In this document: piece after piece, positions 50,327 through 57,966 of the stretch | How positions within the stretch are numbered: position 1 is the stretch's first letter | Layout: every line of letters begins with the position of its first letter | NCBI RefSeq assembly: GCF_000832305.1 | Contig: NZ_CP010537.1 | Span: 372,001 to 436,000, forward strand | DNA from: Cupriavidus basilensis | Lineage (GTDB): Bacteria > Pseudomonadota > Gammaproteobacteria > Burkholderiales > Burkholderiaceae | Length of the DNA: 64,000 nucleotides | Reading direction: 5' to 3' | Position numbers and translations under genes: made by a program | Notes under the pieces: generated by a model | Databases searched by the model: none | Told to the model about the DNA's origin: nothing | The model's input: only the letters and a program-made list of their open reading frames with translations

Positions 50327-51418
50327 TCAGAACCGATGCCGCATGCCCACGATCGCACCCACCTGGCTCTGCCCGGCGCCGACTTGCTCCGTGGTATTCA
50401 CCAGCGTTGTCGCATTGGCATTCAGCGACGGCCCGAACCCGGACAATCCCATCGCAGACCCATCGCGGTTCTTCGCGTAAGCGAGGATCGTGTAGAGATC
50501 GGTACGCTTGGACAGTGCGTAGGTGCCGGATAAGACAAAGCTCAGCGGATCGGCCGACGAGTTGCGCACGTCGGTGTAGTACGCAGCGCCGGTCAGCGAA
50601 ATGGCTGGTGTGGCCTGGTACTGCACGCCGGCCCAGTAGAGATTGGTGCGCAGGGAACTGGTGGTGAAGTCGCCACGGTAGTAGCGGTAGCCCGCCAGCA
50701 CCTTGACCGACGAGAAGGCATAGGCCGCGGCCACGGCGGCGCGGCGCTCGCGGTTATCCTGCAGCGTGACCGTGCTGCCGCGGACTTCGTCGTAGGCCAC
50801 GCGCGTGGACAGGGGGCCGTTGGCGTAGCCCAAGCTGGCGCTCCATTCCCGTCCCGCCTTGGATGCGCCGGCGATTTCGCCGCCGGCGGTGCTGTCGTAG
50901 CCGGTGCTGTAGAACAGGCCGTAGTAGACGCCGCCAGTGGTGCCGGTGAACTTGATGGCGTTGTCTGCGCGGCCGGACATCCACTTGTCGTGCATCAGCA
51001 GGGAGTAGCGGGTCGAGATGACCATCGGGTCGAACGCCGACGAGAGATCGTACATCAGCGTCTGTTGGCGGCCGAGGGTCAGGGTGCCGTACCGGGCCTG
51101 CAGGCCGGCGAAGGCCTGGCGGCCGAACAGGCGGCCGCCCTGGTTGACCTTGCCGGTGTCGAGGTCGAAGCCGTTCTCCAGTACGAATACGCCCTTGAGG
51201 CCGTTGCCCAGGTCTTGCGTGCCACGCAGGCCGAAGCGCGAGGTGGAGAGGTTGCCGGCGGACATGCGCACCGTGGAGTTGCTGCCGCCGGTGGCGTTGG
51301 GCACGTGGCTCAGGTATTCGATGCCGGCATCGACCACGCCGTAAAGCGTGATACTGCCTTGCGCCATTGCGGCGCCCGGGATGAGCGGCAACAGCGCCAG
51401 CCATGCACGAGATTTCAT
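50327..51418 (-). CDS. Gram-negative porin (Burkholderiales OmpC-like, 16-stranded)
   Basis: A 363-residue outer-membrane general porin. Signal MKSRAWLALLPLIPGAAMAQ, cut after AMA; first strand GSITLYGVVDAGIEYL, GFDLDTGKVNQGGRLFGRQAF, many beta-strands, and a C-terminal aromatic RHRF that ends in Phe as required for Bam recognition. Start has AAGGAAA upstream. It lies between pac and the CoA-transferase operon on the minus strand; the 180-bp gap to the hydratase contains that operon's terminator. It probably lets small anionic substrates in. Confidence 0.9.
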   Translation of the reverse strand: MKSRAWLALLPLIPGAAMAQGSITLYGVVDAGIEYLSHVPNATGGSNSTVRMSAGNLSTSRFGLRGTQDLGNGLKGVFVLENGFDLDTGKVNQGGRLFGRQAFAGLQARYGTLTLGRQQTLMYDLSSAFDPMVISTRYSLLMHDKWMSGRADNAIKFTGTTGGVYYGLFYSTGYDSTAGGEIAGASKAGREWSASLGYANGPLSTRVAYDEVRGSTVTLQDNRERRAAVAAAYAFSSVKVLAGYRYYRGDFTTSSLRTNLYWAGVQYQATPAISLTGAAYYTDVRNSSADPLSFVLSGTYALSKRTDLYTILAYAKNRDGSAMGLSGFGPSLNANATTLVNTTEQVGAGQSQVGAIVGMRHRF

Positions 51419-51500
51419 TGCGTTGATTTCCTTATGATTTGCGACGCCCCTTGGGCTCGGGCATCGCAGCGGCGTCAATGTAGCCTCATAAGGACAATGC

Positions 51501-51561
51501 AAAAAAGGGAGTTCCCGGAACAGACTGTTCCTGCCGGCGAACAGTCCGTCCTGGCTCCCTT
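51501..51561 (-). terminator. Compound hairpin terminator of the CoA-transferase operon
   Basis: Reading the minus strand, the outer stem AAGGGAG/CTCCCTT and the inner stem GACTGTTC/GAACAGTC are followed by TTTT. It lies about 38 bases after the enoyl-CoA hydratase stop. The plus strand also shows the palindrome GGAACAG-A-CTGTTCC at 51517-51531, which could be an operator for the porin. Confidence 0.65.
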
Positions 51562-51598
51562 GGCCCGCTTTTCCCACGTACTGCTTACCGCGTACCTC

Positions 51599-52375
51599 TT
51601 ACCGCTTGCGCTGCAAGAACGCGTTCATGTACCGCTGCGGCTCCCCGGTCTCGAAGGCACTGCCAAACTCCGCCACGCTGTTGTTGATGGACACATCCAG
51701 CGGCGCCTCCTCCCACTCGCGCAACAGCCGCTTTTGCTGGCGCACCACGGCGGGGCCGAAGCCGGCCAGCAGCGTGGCGAGGCGTTCGATTTCGGCGTCC
51801 AGTTCGGCTAGCGGCACCACCTTGCTCACCAGGCCCCAGGCCAGCGCTTCGCGCGCGTCGGAGATCTCGCCGGTCAGCAGCATCCATGCGGCGCGGGCGT
51901 TGCCGATCAGGCGGGGCATCAGCGCGGCGTGGATGACCGACGGAATGCCGACCTTGACCTCGGGCATGCCGACATGGGTGTTGTCCGCGGCGACGCGGAT
52001 GTCGCAGGCCAGCGCGAGTTCCAGGCCGCCGCCCAGGCACCAGCCGGGCATGCGCGCGATCACCGGCACGGGGAAGTGGCGCAGCGCGTCGCACAGGCCA
52101 CGCAGGCCACTGATGAAGCGCTGTGCGCTGTCACGGGTCAGGGCGGCCATCTCCTTGATGTCGGCGCCGCCGATAAAGCCTTTCTCTCCGGCGCCTTGCA
52201 CGATCAGCACGCGGATCTCGTCCCGGGCCGCGAGCTCGGCCACGGCCTGGGTCAGTGCGGCGATGACCGGCGTGCTCAGGATATTGAGCGAGCCGGCCTC
52301 GCGGATGGTGAGGGTGGCGATGCCGAGCGCATTGATCTCGATGCCGGCGTATGGCTTGTTATCTGCTTGGCTCAT
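51599..52375 (-). CDS. Enoyl-CoA hydratase/isomerase family protein
   Basis: A 258-residue crotonase-fold protein. Oxyanion and CoA patterns: GEKGFIGGADIKEMAAL and GWCLGGGLELALACDIRVAA; the downstream catalytic Glu is in HVGMPEVKVGIPSVIHAALM. Last gene of the CaiB-Bug-hydratase operon, nine bases after the Bug gene. It would hydrate or isomerise a CoA ester made by the CoA-transferase. Substrate unknown. Confidence 0.87.
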   Translation of the reverse strand: MSQADNKPYAGIEINALGIATLTIREAGSLNILSTPVIAALTQAVAELAARDEIRVLIVQGAGEKGFIGGADIKEMAALTRDSAQRFISGLRGLCDALRHFPVPVIARMPGWCLGGGLELALACDIRVAADNTHVGMPEVKVGIPSVIHAALMPRLIGNARAAWMLLTGEISDAREALAWGLVSKVVPLAELDAEIERLATLLAGFGPAVVRQQKRLLREWEEAPLDVSINNSVAEFGSAFETGEPQRYMNAFLQRKR

Positions 52376-52384
52376 GGCGTGGAC

Positions 52385-53356
52385 TCACTGCAGTTTTGTG
52401 AAATGGATATCTTCGACGACCTTCTTCCAGTGCGCGTTCTGGCCGCGGATCAGCTCGGCGAATGCCTTGCGCGTCATCGGTGCGGGAATGGCGCCTTGCT
52501 TCTCGATGGCGGTGACGACCTCGGGATCGGCCAGCACTTGCCGCACTGCGTCGTTGAGCTTGTCCAGGATAGCCGCCGGCGTGCCGGCGGGCGCGCCCAG
52601 GCCGAACCAGGAGGGATTGTTCATGGCCGGCAGGCCGGCCTCGGCATAGGTTGGCACATTGGGCAGTACTTTCAGCCGCTTCCCGGCAGCCACAGCCACC
52701 GGGCGCAGGCGGTTGCCCTGGATCAGGCTGGAGGAGGAGGGAATGTTGTCGAACACCACCTGGATCTGGCCCGCCACCGCATCGTTGAGCGCGGGGCCCA
52801 GGCCCTTGTAGGGCACGTGGAGCATCCTGGTGCCAGTCTCGTTCATGAACAGCTCGCCATTCATGTGGCTCAGGCCGCCATTGCCCGAAGATCCGAACGA
52901 ATACTTGCCCGGGTTGGCCTTGAGCAACTTGATGAAGGCGGGCAGGTCGCTGGCCGGGAAGGCGGGGTTGACCACCAGCACGTTGGGCACGTCGGCGAGG
53001 TTGCTGATGGGTTCGAAATCGCTGACGGGGTCATAGGCTGTCTTGGCGTACACGTTGGGGTTGACCGCATGCGAGCTCTCCACTTCCATGACCAGCGTGT
53101 AGCCGTCCGCAGGCTGCTTGGCCGCATAGGCGCTGCCCACGGCGCCGCCCGCGCCAGGGCGGTTTTCCACTACGACGGGCTGCTTGAGCACGGCGCCGAG
53201 CCGGGTGCCGACGATGCGCGCGATGATGTCGGTGGTGCCGCCGGCCGCGTAGGGCACGATCAGCTTGATGGGCTTGTCGGGGTAGGCCGAGGCGTGCGCG
53301 CCGCTGGCAAGGCTCAGGCCGGCGAGCAGGGTGGTGGCGATGATGTGTTTGTTCAA
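52385..53356 (-). CDS. Bug-family (TctC-like) periplasmic receptor, TTG start
   Basis: A 323-residue Bug receptor with signal MNKHIIATTLLAGLSLASGA (cut before ASAYPDKPI). Blocks: VPYAAGGTTDIIARIVGTRL, VVENRPGAGGAVGSAYAAKQ, ADGYTLVM, HVPYKGLGPALNDAVAGQIQ. Begins with TTG at 53356, GGAGA six bases upstream. Between the CoA-transferase and the hydratase in one operon, so the receptor probably captures the acid that the transferase activates. Confidence 0.87.
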   Translation of the reverse strand: MNKHIIATTLLAGLSLASGAHASAYPDKPIKLIVPYAAGGTTDIIARIVGTRLGAVLKQPVVVENRPGAGGAVGSAYAAKQPADGYTLVMEVESSHAVNPNVYAKTAYDPVSDFEPISNLADVPNVLVVNPAFPASDLPAFIKLLKANPGKYSFGSSGNGGLSHMNGELFMNETGTRMLHVPYKGLGPALNDAVAGQIQVVFDNIPSSSSLIQGNRLRPVAVAAGKRLKVLPNVPTYAEAGLPAMNNPSWFGLGAPAGTPAAILDKLNDAVRQVLADPEVVTAIEKQGAIPAPMTRKAFAELIRGQNAHWKKVVEDIHFTKLQ

Positions 53357-53400
53357 GCGATGTCTCCGGACGGGTTTCTTTAGGTGTCGGCGCGCAGGTA

Positions 53401-54582
53401 CTAGCTGCCGTTACGCCTGCCGTGCTCATCGAGCAGCGGCGGTGGCGCCAGTGCTTGCGCGCCGCTGCCGGCCAGCATGGGGTTGCGGATCATCGGCACG
53501 CGGCCAAGCACCGGGTGCTCGGCTTGCTGCACCAGTTGCCGGTGCGAGACCTGCGGATGCGCAAACACTTCTTCCATGGAGTGGATCGGGCCCCATGGCA
53601 CGCCGGCCGCGTCGAAGGCTTGCGTCCAGCTCTGCCGGTCGCGGGTGGGGAACACGTCGGTGAGCAGCTTGCGCAGCGCCGGCAGGTTGGCAATGCGCCC
53701 CGCGTTGCTGGCGTAGCGTGGGTCCGTTGCCAGCGCGCCGAGGCAGGCCACTTCGCACAAGCGCGCGAATTGCGCGTCGTTGCCGATGGCGAGGATCAGG
53801 TGGCCATCCGCGCAGCGGAATACCTCGTATGGCGCGCAGTTGGGATGCGCATTGCCACTGCGTTGCGGCGCCTTGCCGGACACCAGGTAGTTGGAGGCCT
53901 GGTTGGCATTGAGCGCGACTGCCACGTCGAGCAGGGCGATATCCAGGTACTCGCCTTCGCCGGTGGCGTGACGGCGCAGCAAGGCTGCCAGCACCGCCGA
54001 GGTGGCATACATGCCGGTGGTCAGGTCCACCACCGCCACGCCCGTGCGCAGCGGGCCGGCGCCAGGCTCGCCGTCGGGGTGCCCGGTGTAGCTCATCAGC
54101 CCGCCCATGCCCTGGAACACATAGTCGTAACCGGGCTTGTCGGCCATCGGGCCGCTCTGGCCGAAACCGGTGATCGACAGGTAGACCAGCCGCGGGTTGA
54201 GCGCCTTGAGCGACTCATAGTCCAGGCCGTAGCGGCGCAGCGTCCCAACTTTGTAGTTCTCCACCAGCACGTCGGCCTGCAGCGCAAGTTTCCGGATCCG
54301 CGCGGCGCCTTCCGGGGTGGCGTAGTCGATGGCCACGGATTGCTTGCCGCGGTTGCAGCAGATGAAGTAGGCGGAGAGGCCTGTTTCGCCATCGCCGTCA
54401 GCGCTGCCTTCGGGCGGGTGCAGGTAGGGCGGGCCCCAGCCGCGCGTATCGTCGCCGAGGCCGGGGCGTTCTACCTTGGTGACTTCGGCGCCCAGGTCGG
54501 CCAGGTTCTGCGTGCACCATGGGCCGGCCAATATCCGGGACAAATCCAGCACCTTGATGCCGGCCAGGGCCTGATGAAGCAT
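53401..54582 (-). CDS. CaiB/BaiF family (class III) CoA-transferase
   Basis: A 393-residue class III CoA-transferase that moves CoA between carboxylic acids. Start MLHQALAGIKVLDLSRILAG with a GGAGAC site; the family's PWCTQNLADLGAEVTKVERP block, DYVFQGMGGLMSYTGHPDGE with the likely catalytic Asp and Gly loop, GVAVVDLTTGMYATSAVLAA, and the late AGVPWGPIHSMEEVFAHPQV. First gene of a minus-strand operon with a Bug receptor and an enoyl-CoA hydratase. The gap upstream to the phasin start (54583-54898) shows promoter-like AT-poor sequence but no gene. Confidence 0.9.
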   Translation of the reverse strand: MLHQALAGIKVLDLSRILAGPWCTQNLADLGAEVTKVERPGLGDDTRGWGPPYLHPPEGSADGDGETGLSAYFICCNRGKQSVAIDYATPEGAARIRKLALQADVLVENYKVGTLRRYGLDYESLKALNPRLVYLSITGFGQSGPMADKPGYDYVFQGMGGLMSYTGHPDGEPGAGPLRTGVAVVDLTTGMYATSAVLAALLRRHATGEGEYLDIALLDVAVALNANQASNYLVSGKAPQRSGNAHPNCAPYEVFRCADGHLILAIGNDAQFARLCEVACLGALATDPRYASNAGRIANLPALRKLLTDVFPTRDRQSWTQAFDAAGVPWGPIHSMEEVFAHPQVSHRQLVQQAEHPVLGRVPMIRNPMLAGSGAQALAPPPLLDEHGRRNGS

Positions 54583-54898
54583 GGGGTCTCCGCAAGACAA
54601 TTCGTTATGGTGCGGGCGAGTGTATCGGCGGCCCCCGGCGCGAGCCAGTTCATAGTTTTCAAGGAAGCGTTCATCGAATTCGAACGGCCCGGTGAAGGCA
54701 TGGTGAGGGCCGGGCTGGCCTGATGTGAGTTCGGGAGCGCTCGGCTGCAAACGGTGGCGCATTCCCCTCCTGGCGGCGTGCGGTACGCGCTACACTTGCG
54801 CTACCGCGCCCGCCATCGAGAAGTCAATCGGGCAGAAGCATCCGGATCACGGCGCGGCCAGTTTCCTGCTTCACCTACCCCCAGCGAGGAGATGCATC

Positions 54899-55324
54899 AT
54901 GTCGACACCGTCCAATCCGTTCACCGATTTCAGCAAGTTGCTCGAGCAGTACAAGCTCCCCGGGGTCGATATGACTTCGGTAATCGAAGCGCGGCGCAAG
55001 GATATCGAAGCCATCACGGAGGCCAACAAGGTGGCCTACGAAGGCATGCAGGCACTGGTGCAAAAGCAAACGGAGATCCTGAGCAAGACCATGCAGGAGA
55101 TCCAGTCGGCGGCGCAACAGATGACCACCGGCGGCAACCCGGCCGAGGCCATGGCCAAGCAGGGCGAGTTCGTTCAGCAGGGCCTGCAGAAGGCGTTCAA
55201 CAATATGCGTGAACTGGCGGAGATGGCGCAGAAATCGCAGGCCGAGGCGCTGGCCGTGATTACCAGGCGCGCGGAGCAGAATATCGAAGAGGCGAAAAAC
55301 CTGATGAAGCCGAAGGGCAAGTAA
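54899..55324 (+). CDS. Phasin family protein
   Basis: A 141-residue amphipathic helical phasin that coats polyhydroxyalkanoate granules. Family stretches: SNPFTDFSKLLEQYKLPGVD, VIEARRKDIEAITEANKVAY, MQEIQSAAQQMT, AEMAQKSQAEALAVITRR. Almost wholly helical, with no signal peptide. GAGGAG eight bases before 54899. Convergent with a second phasin 193 bp away. Function inferred from family; it may be regulatory rather than the main granule protein. Confidence 0.87.
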   Translation: MSTPSNPFTDFSKLLEQYKLPGVDMTSVIEARRKDIEAITEANKVAYEGMQALVQKQTEILSKTMQEIQSAAQQMTTGGNPAEAMAKQGEFVQQGLQKAFNNMRELAEMAQKSQAEALAVITRRAEQNIEEAKNLMKPKGK

Positions 55325-55337
55325 GCGCGAGCCATCT

Positions 55338-55440
55338 CAAAGAGATTCAGGCGTCGTTGCGCGGCCTTGGCCGATCCACTTGTACGGTCTGCGGCCGCGC
55401 GCCTGGCCAGAACCGCTTCGCATCATTCTGAAACGGCCTC
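55338..55440 (-). repeat. Dispersed intergenic repeat, copy B
   Basis: Matches the reverse complement of 17145-17247 along its whole length with scattered substitutions. Lies 13 bases after the first phasin stop, in the gap between two convergent genes. The central part GGCCGCGCGCC can form hairpins. Confidence 0.8.
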
Positions 55441-55517
55441 CAAGGCGCCCGGCGTAGCCGAAGGCAATGCGCGAATCTCCCGCGCAGCACGGGAAGGCCG
55501 CGCTGCGCGGGCGTGCT

Positions 55518-56075
55518 TTACGCCTTGACAGCGCGGCGTGCGCTTTGCTGGACTGCGCCAGTCGCGGCCGCGGTCGATGCTTCGATGTTGGACTTCACCG
55601 TTTCAGCCGCTTGCTTCGAGGCCTTCTGCACCGATTCGTAGGTGTTGTTGGCGGCGGCAACCGTCTGCTGCAGCAGGGCGGTGAGCGCCTCCGATCCGGC
55701 CGGCGCATTCTTCACGAACGTATCGACGAAAGTCTGCACGCTGCGGTTGTGCTGTTCGTATTGCGCCTCCACCGTCTTGGTGAGCTCGGCCTGCGTGGCC
55801 GAGGCAATCTCGTACACATGGCGGGCATACGCAAGCGCCTTGTCGGCTGCCGGCTGCGCGAACTTACCCTGTGCGCTGAAGACATCCTTCAGGTCGCCAC
55901 CGGACAAGGCCGCCTGCACGTTCTCCTGGCTCTCCGCCAGGTTCGACTTCACGGCTTGCAGGTTCAGCTCGGCCAGTTTCTGGAAACCGTCGAAAGCCGT
56001 ATTCGTCAGCGCGAACAGGTTGGCGAAATGGGCTTTCTGGGCTTCAGCGAACTGGTCGGACGAAAAAACGAACAT
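55518..56075 (-). CDS. phaP: Phasin family protein (PhaP type)
   Basis: A 185-residue phasin of the TIGR01841/PhaP group: MFVFSSDQFAEAQKAHFANL, NTAFDGFQKLAELNLQAVKS, GKFAQPAADKALAYARHVYE, ASATQAELTKTVEAQYEQHN, and a C-terminal Ala-rich tail. Amphipathic helices, no signal. Probably the major PHA granule-surface protein of the pair. Start with AGGAG. The 506-bp gap that follows (56076-56581) contains repeats and hairpins but no gene. Confidence 0.9.
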   Translation of the reverse strand: MFVFSSDQFAEAQKAHFANLFALTNTAFDGFQKLAELNLQAVKSNLAESQENVQAALSGGDLKDVFSAQGKFAQPAADKALAYARHVYEIASATQAELTKTVEAQYEQHNRSVQTFVDTFVKNAPAGSEALTALLQQTVAAANNTYESVQKASKQAAETVKSNIEASTAAATGAVQQSARRAVKA

Positions 56076-56269
56076 GCGTGTTCTCCTGTGTATCGCCCGG
56101 CAGCCAGGCCGACATGCACGGGATGTGCCGTCGCGGCAAACGGGTCGAATGTGAGATTCGGAAAGGCGGCGGCATCACTGATTTGCGCAGTGCACCATCC
56201 AAGGGCAGATTCTAGAGCCCCCTATTTGGATAGCCCCTAGGGAGATACCCGAATAAACGGAGTATGCCG

Positions 56270-56288
56270 CTTGCTGCTGTGCAGCAAG
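56270..56288. promoter_or_regulatory. Hairpin CTTGCTGC-TGT-GCAGCAAG in phasin upstream gap
   Basis: Perfect eight-base stem with three-base loop about 195 bases upstream of the PhaP start. A GGGTATACCC palindrome follows nearby (56297-56306). Possible regulator target such as PhaR; not tested. Confidence 0.4.
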
Positions 56289-56380
56289 GTCGACATGGGT
56301 ATACCCAACCGTGTGGGGGGTGCTTGCGGTAGTACCCTGCCGCCCCCGCCAATCCAGGGACTTTCTTGCCTCTCCGTTGG

Positions 56381-56415
56381 CAATCGGCAATCGGTAATCG
56401 GTAATCGGTAATCGC
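56381..56415. repeat. Heptanucleotide tandem repeat, five copies
   Basis: CAATCGG x2, TAATCGG x2, TAATCGC: a seven-base period over 35 bp in the gap between phaP and the monooxygenase gene. Confidence 0.8.
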
Positions 56416-56581
56416 ACGTTTTTTCACGACATGCGGCGGCCGGCATGCGCCTGCCTGTCCTCCTGGCGCGCTCCATATGGAATCCCGATGACGATCCGGG
56501 GCGGGCGCGACGACCGAGTCCTCCACTTCCGGATGATCGTCTTCCGGCTCCCGCCATCAAGGCAACGTCAGCTGCCCGAGC

Positions 56582-56905
56582 TTATGCCGCCGGCTTTTCG
56601 AATGCGCGCAGCGGCTTGAGGAATTCCAGCGTGCGCTCGCGCTTGAGCAGCGTCGGCAATGCCTGCTCATACGCCTGCCGATAGGGCCGGCTCAAGTGAT
56701 GCGTCTGGAAATACGCGGGGCTGCAAGCCCAGGTCTCGTAGAGCACCAGCGTATCGGGGTCTTCGACCGAGCGATGCAGGTAGGTGTTGACGAAATCCGG
56801 CTCCTTGGCCATTTGCTCCAGCACTTGCAGCAAGCTGGATTCGAGTTCGTCGCGATGCTCCGGCTTACCCGGCAGGTGGACGATAAAGGCGATGCTTTCG
56901 CTCAT
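56582..56905 (-). CDS. Antibiotic biosynthesis monooxygenase (ABM/YgiN-like) protein
   Basis: A 107-residue ferredoxin-like fold protein of the ABM family: IAFIVHLPGKPEHRDELESS, LEQMAKEPDFVNTYLHRSVE, DTLVLYETWACSPAYFQTHH, and a C-terminal helix. Relatives are quinol monooxygenases or heme-degrading enzymes. AAGGAG upstream of the start. It is 86 bases before the SDR gene in the same direction, with a 9-base tandem repeat in between. Role unclear. Confidence 0.8.
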   Translation of the reverse strand: MSESIAFIVHLPGKPEHRDELESSLLQVLEQMAKEPDFVNTYLHRSVEDPDTLVLYETWACSPAYFQTHHLSRPYRQAYEQALPTLLKRERTLEFLKPLRAFEKPAA

Positions 56906-56933
56906 GGTGTTCAGTGCTCCTTGCTGATGTCAG

Positions 56934-56978
56934 GTCAGATAAGTCAGATAAGTCAGTCAAGCCAGTAAAGTCGGTTGA
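56934..56978. repeat. Nine-base degenerate tandem repeat
   Basis: GTCAGATAA x2, GTCAGTCAA, GCCAGTAAA, GTCGGTTGA: five units decaying along the array, just upstream of the monooxygenase start. Confidence 0.75.
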
Positions 56979-56991
56979 GCCCGCTCGAGCC

Positions 56992-57741
56992 TCACAACTG
57001 GCTCATGCCGCCGTCGACGATGATCTCCGTGCCGACGATGAACGCCGACTCGGTGGCCGAGAGATGCAGCACCGTTGCCGCGATTTCTTTCGCCTCGCCA
57101 AAGCGGCCGAGCGGAATCTGGCTCTTGATCTGGGCGGCGGTGTTGGCGAGGGCGTCGGCGTCCAGGCCGAGCTTGCCGTAGAGCGGCGTGGTCACCGGGC
57201 CCGGGCTGAGCACATTGACGCGTACGCCGCGCGGCAGCAGTTCGGCCGAGAGTGTCTTGGCCAGCGAGATGAGGCCGGCCTTGCTGGCCGCATAGACGGC
57301 GGATGACGGCATGCCGATGTGCGCATTGATGGACCCGTTGAGCACGATCGATGCGCCTGGATTGAACAGCGGCACCAGCGCCTGGATCTGGAAGAAGGGA
57401 CCCTTCACATTGGTATCGAAGGTCTGGTCCCACATCGATTCTTCGACATCCGGCAGCGGTGCGAACCTGGCGATGCCCGCGTTGATGAACACGGCGTCGA
57501 GCTTGATGCCTTCATCGGCGAGGCGTTTTGCCAGCGCGCGGGCTGCGGCCACGGTGCCGGCGTCATTCTGGATGGCCAGCGCGTTGGCGCCCAGCGTGGG
57601 CTTGGCTGCCTCCAGCGTCGCGGTATCCCGGCCCGTCACGATGACGCGCGCGCCCTCGGCAGCAAATGCCTGCGCGGTAGTCAGGCCCATGCCACTGTTG
57701 CCGCCAGTGACCAGTACGGTTTTGCCTTCGAAGCGATTCAT
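56992..57741 (-). CDS. Short-chain dehydrogenase/reductase
   Basis: A 249-residue classical SDR. Rossmann motif TGGNSGMGLTTAQAF (near residue 12), NAGIARFAPL, active-site Ser in NGSINAHIG, Tyr and Lys in VYAASKAGLIS, and the TTPLYGKLG tail. NAD or NADP dependent alcohol/ketone interconversion; substrate unknown. Start 57741 has AGGAG. Confidence 0.88.
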   Translation of the reverse strand: MNRFEGKTVLVTGGNSGMGLTTAQAFAAEGARVIVTGRDTATLEAAKPTLGANALAIQNDAGTVAAARALAKRLADEGIKLDAVFINAGIARFAPLPDVEESMWDQTFDTNVKGPFFQIQALVPLFNPGASIVLNGSINAHIGMPSSAVYAASKAGLISLAKTLSAELLPRGVRVNVLSPGPVTTPLYGKLGLDADALANTAAQIKSQIPLGRFGEAKEIAATVLHLSATESAFIVGTEIIVDGGMSQL

Positions 57742-57966
57742 GGTGTTCTCCTGAGAACGTGTTGTGGTGGTGTGAATGGAGTATGGACAGCGCAGGGCAA
57801 TAAGCCGTACGAAAGAGTTGGCAATCTTGTTCGACAAGATTGGACATCTTCAGCGGCCCGTCAAAAAAGCGCTTCCAGCCACACGTGGACTCGGGAGAAT
57901 GGAAAAAGGGCGCTGCCAGGCAGCGCCCCCCCGTGTTTTGCTGTGCCGGCAGCCGTGCCGGCTGCG

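Noticed and set aside
56076..56581. Search for a small gene in the 506-bp gap after phaP
   Set aside because: Only hairpins and short repeats; no frame has a start with ribosome site and a coherent protein.
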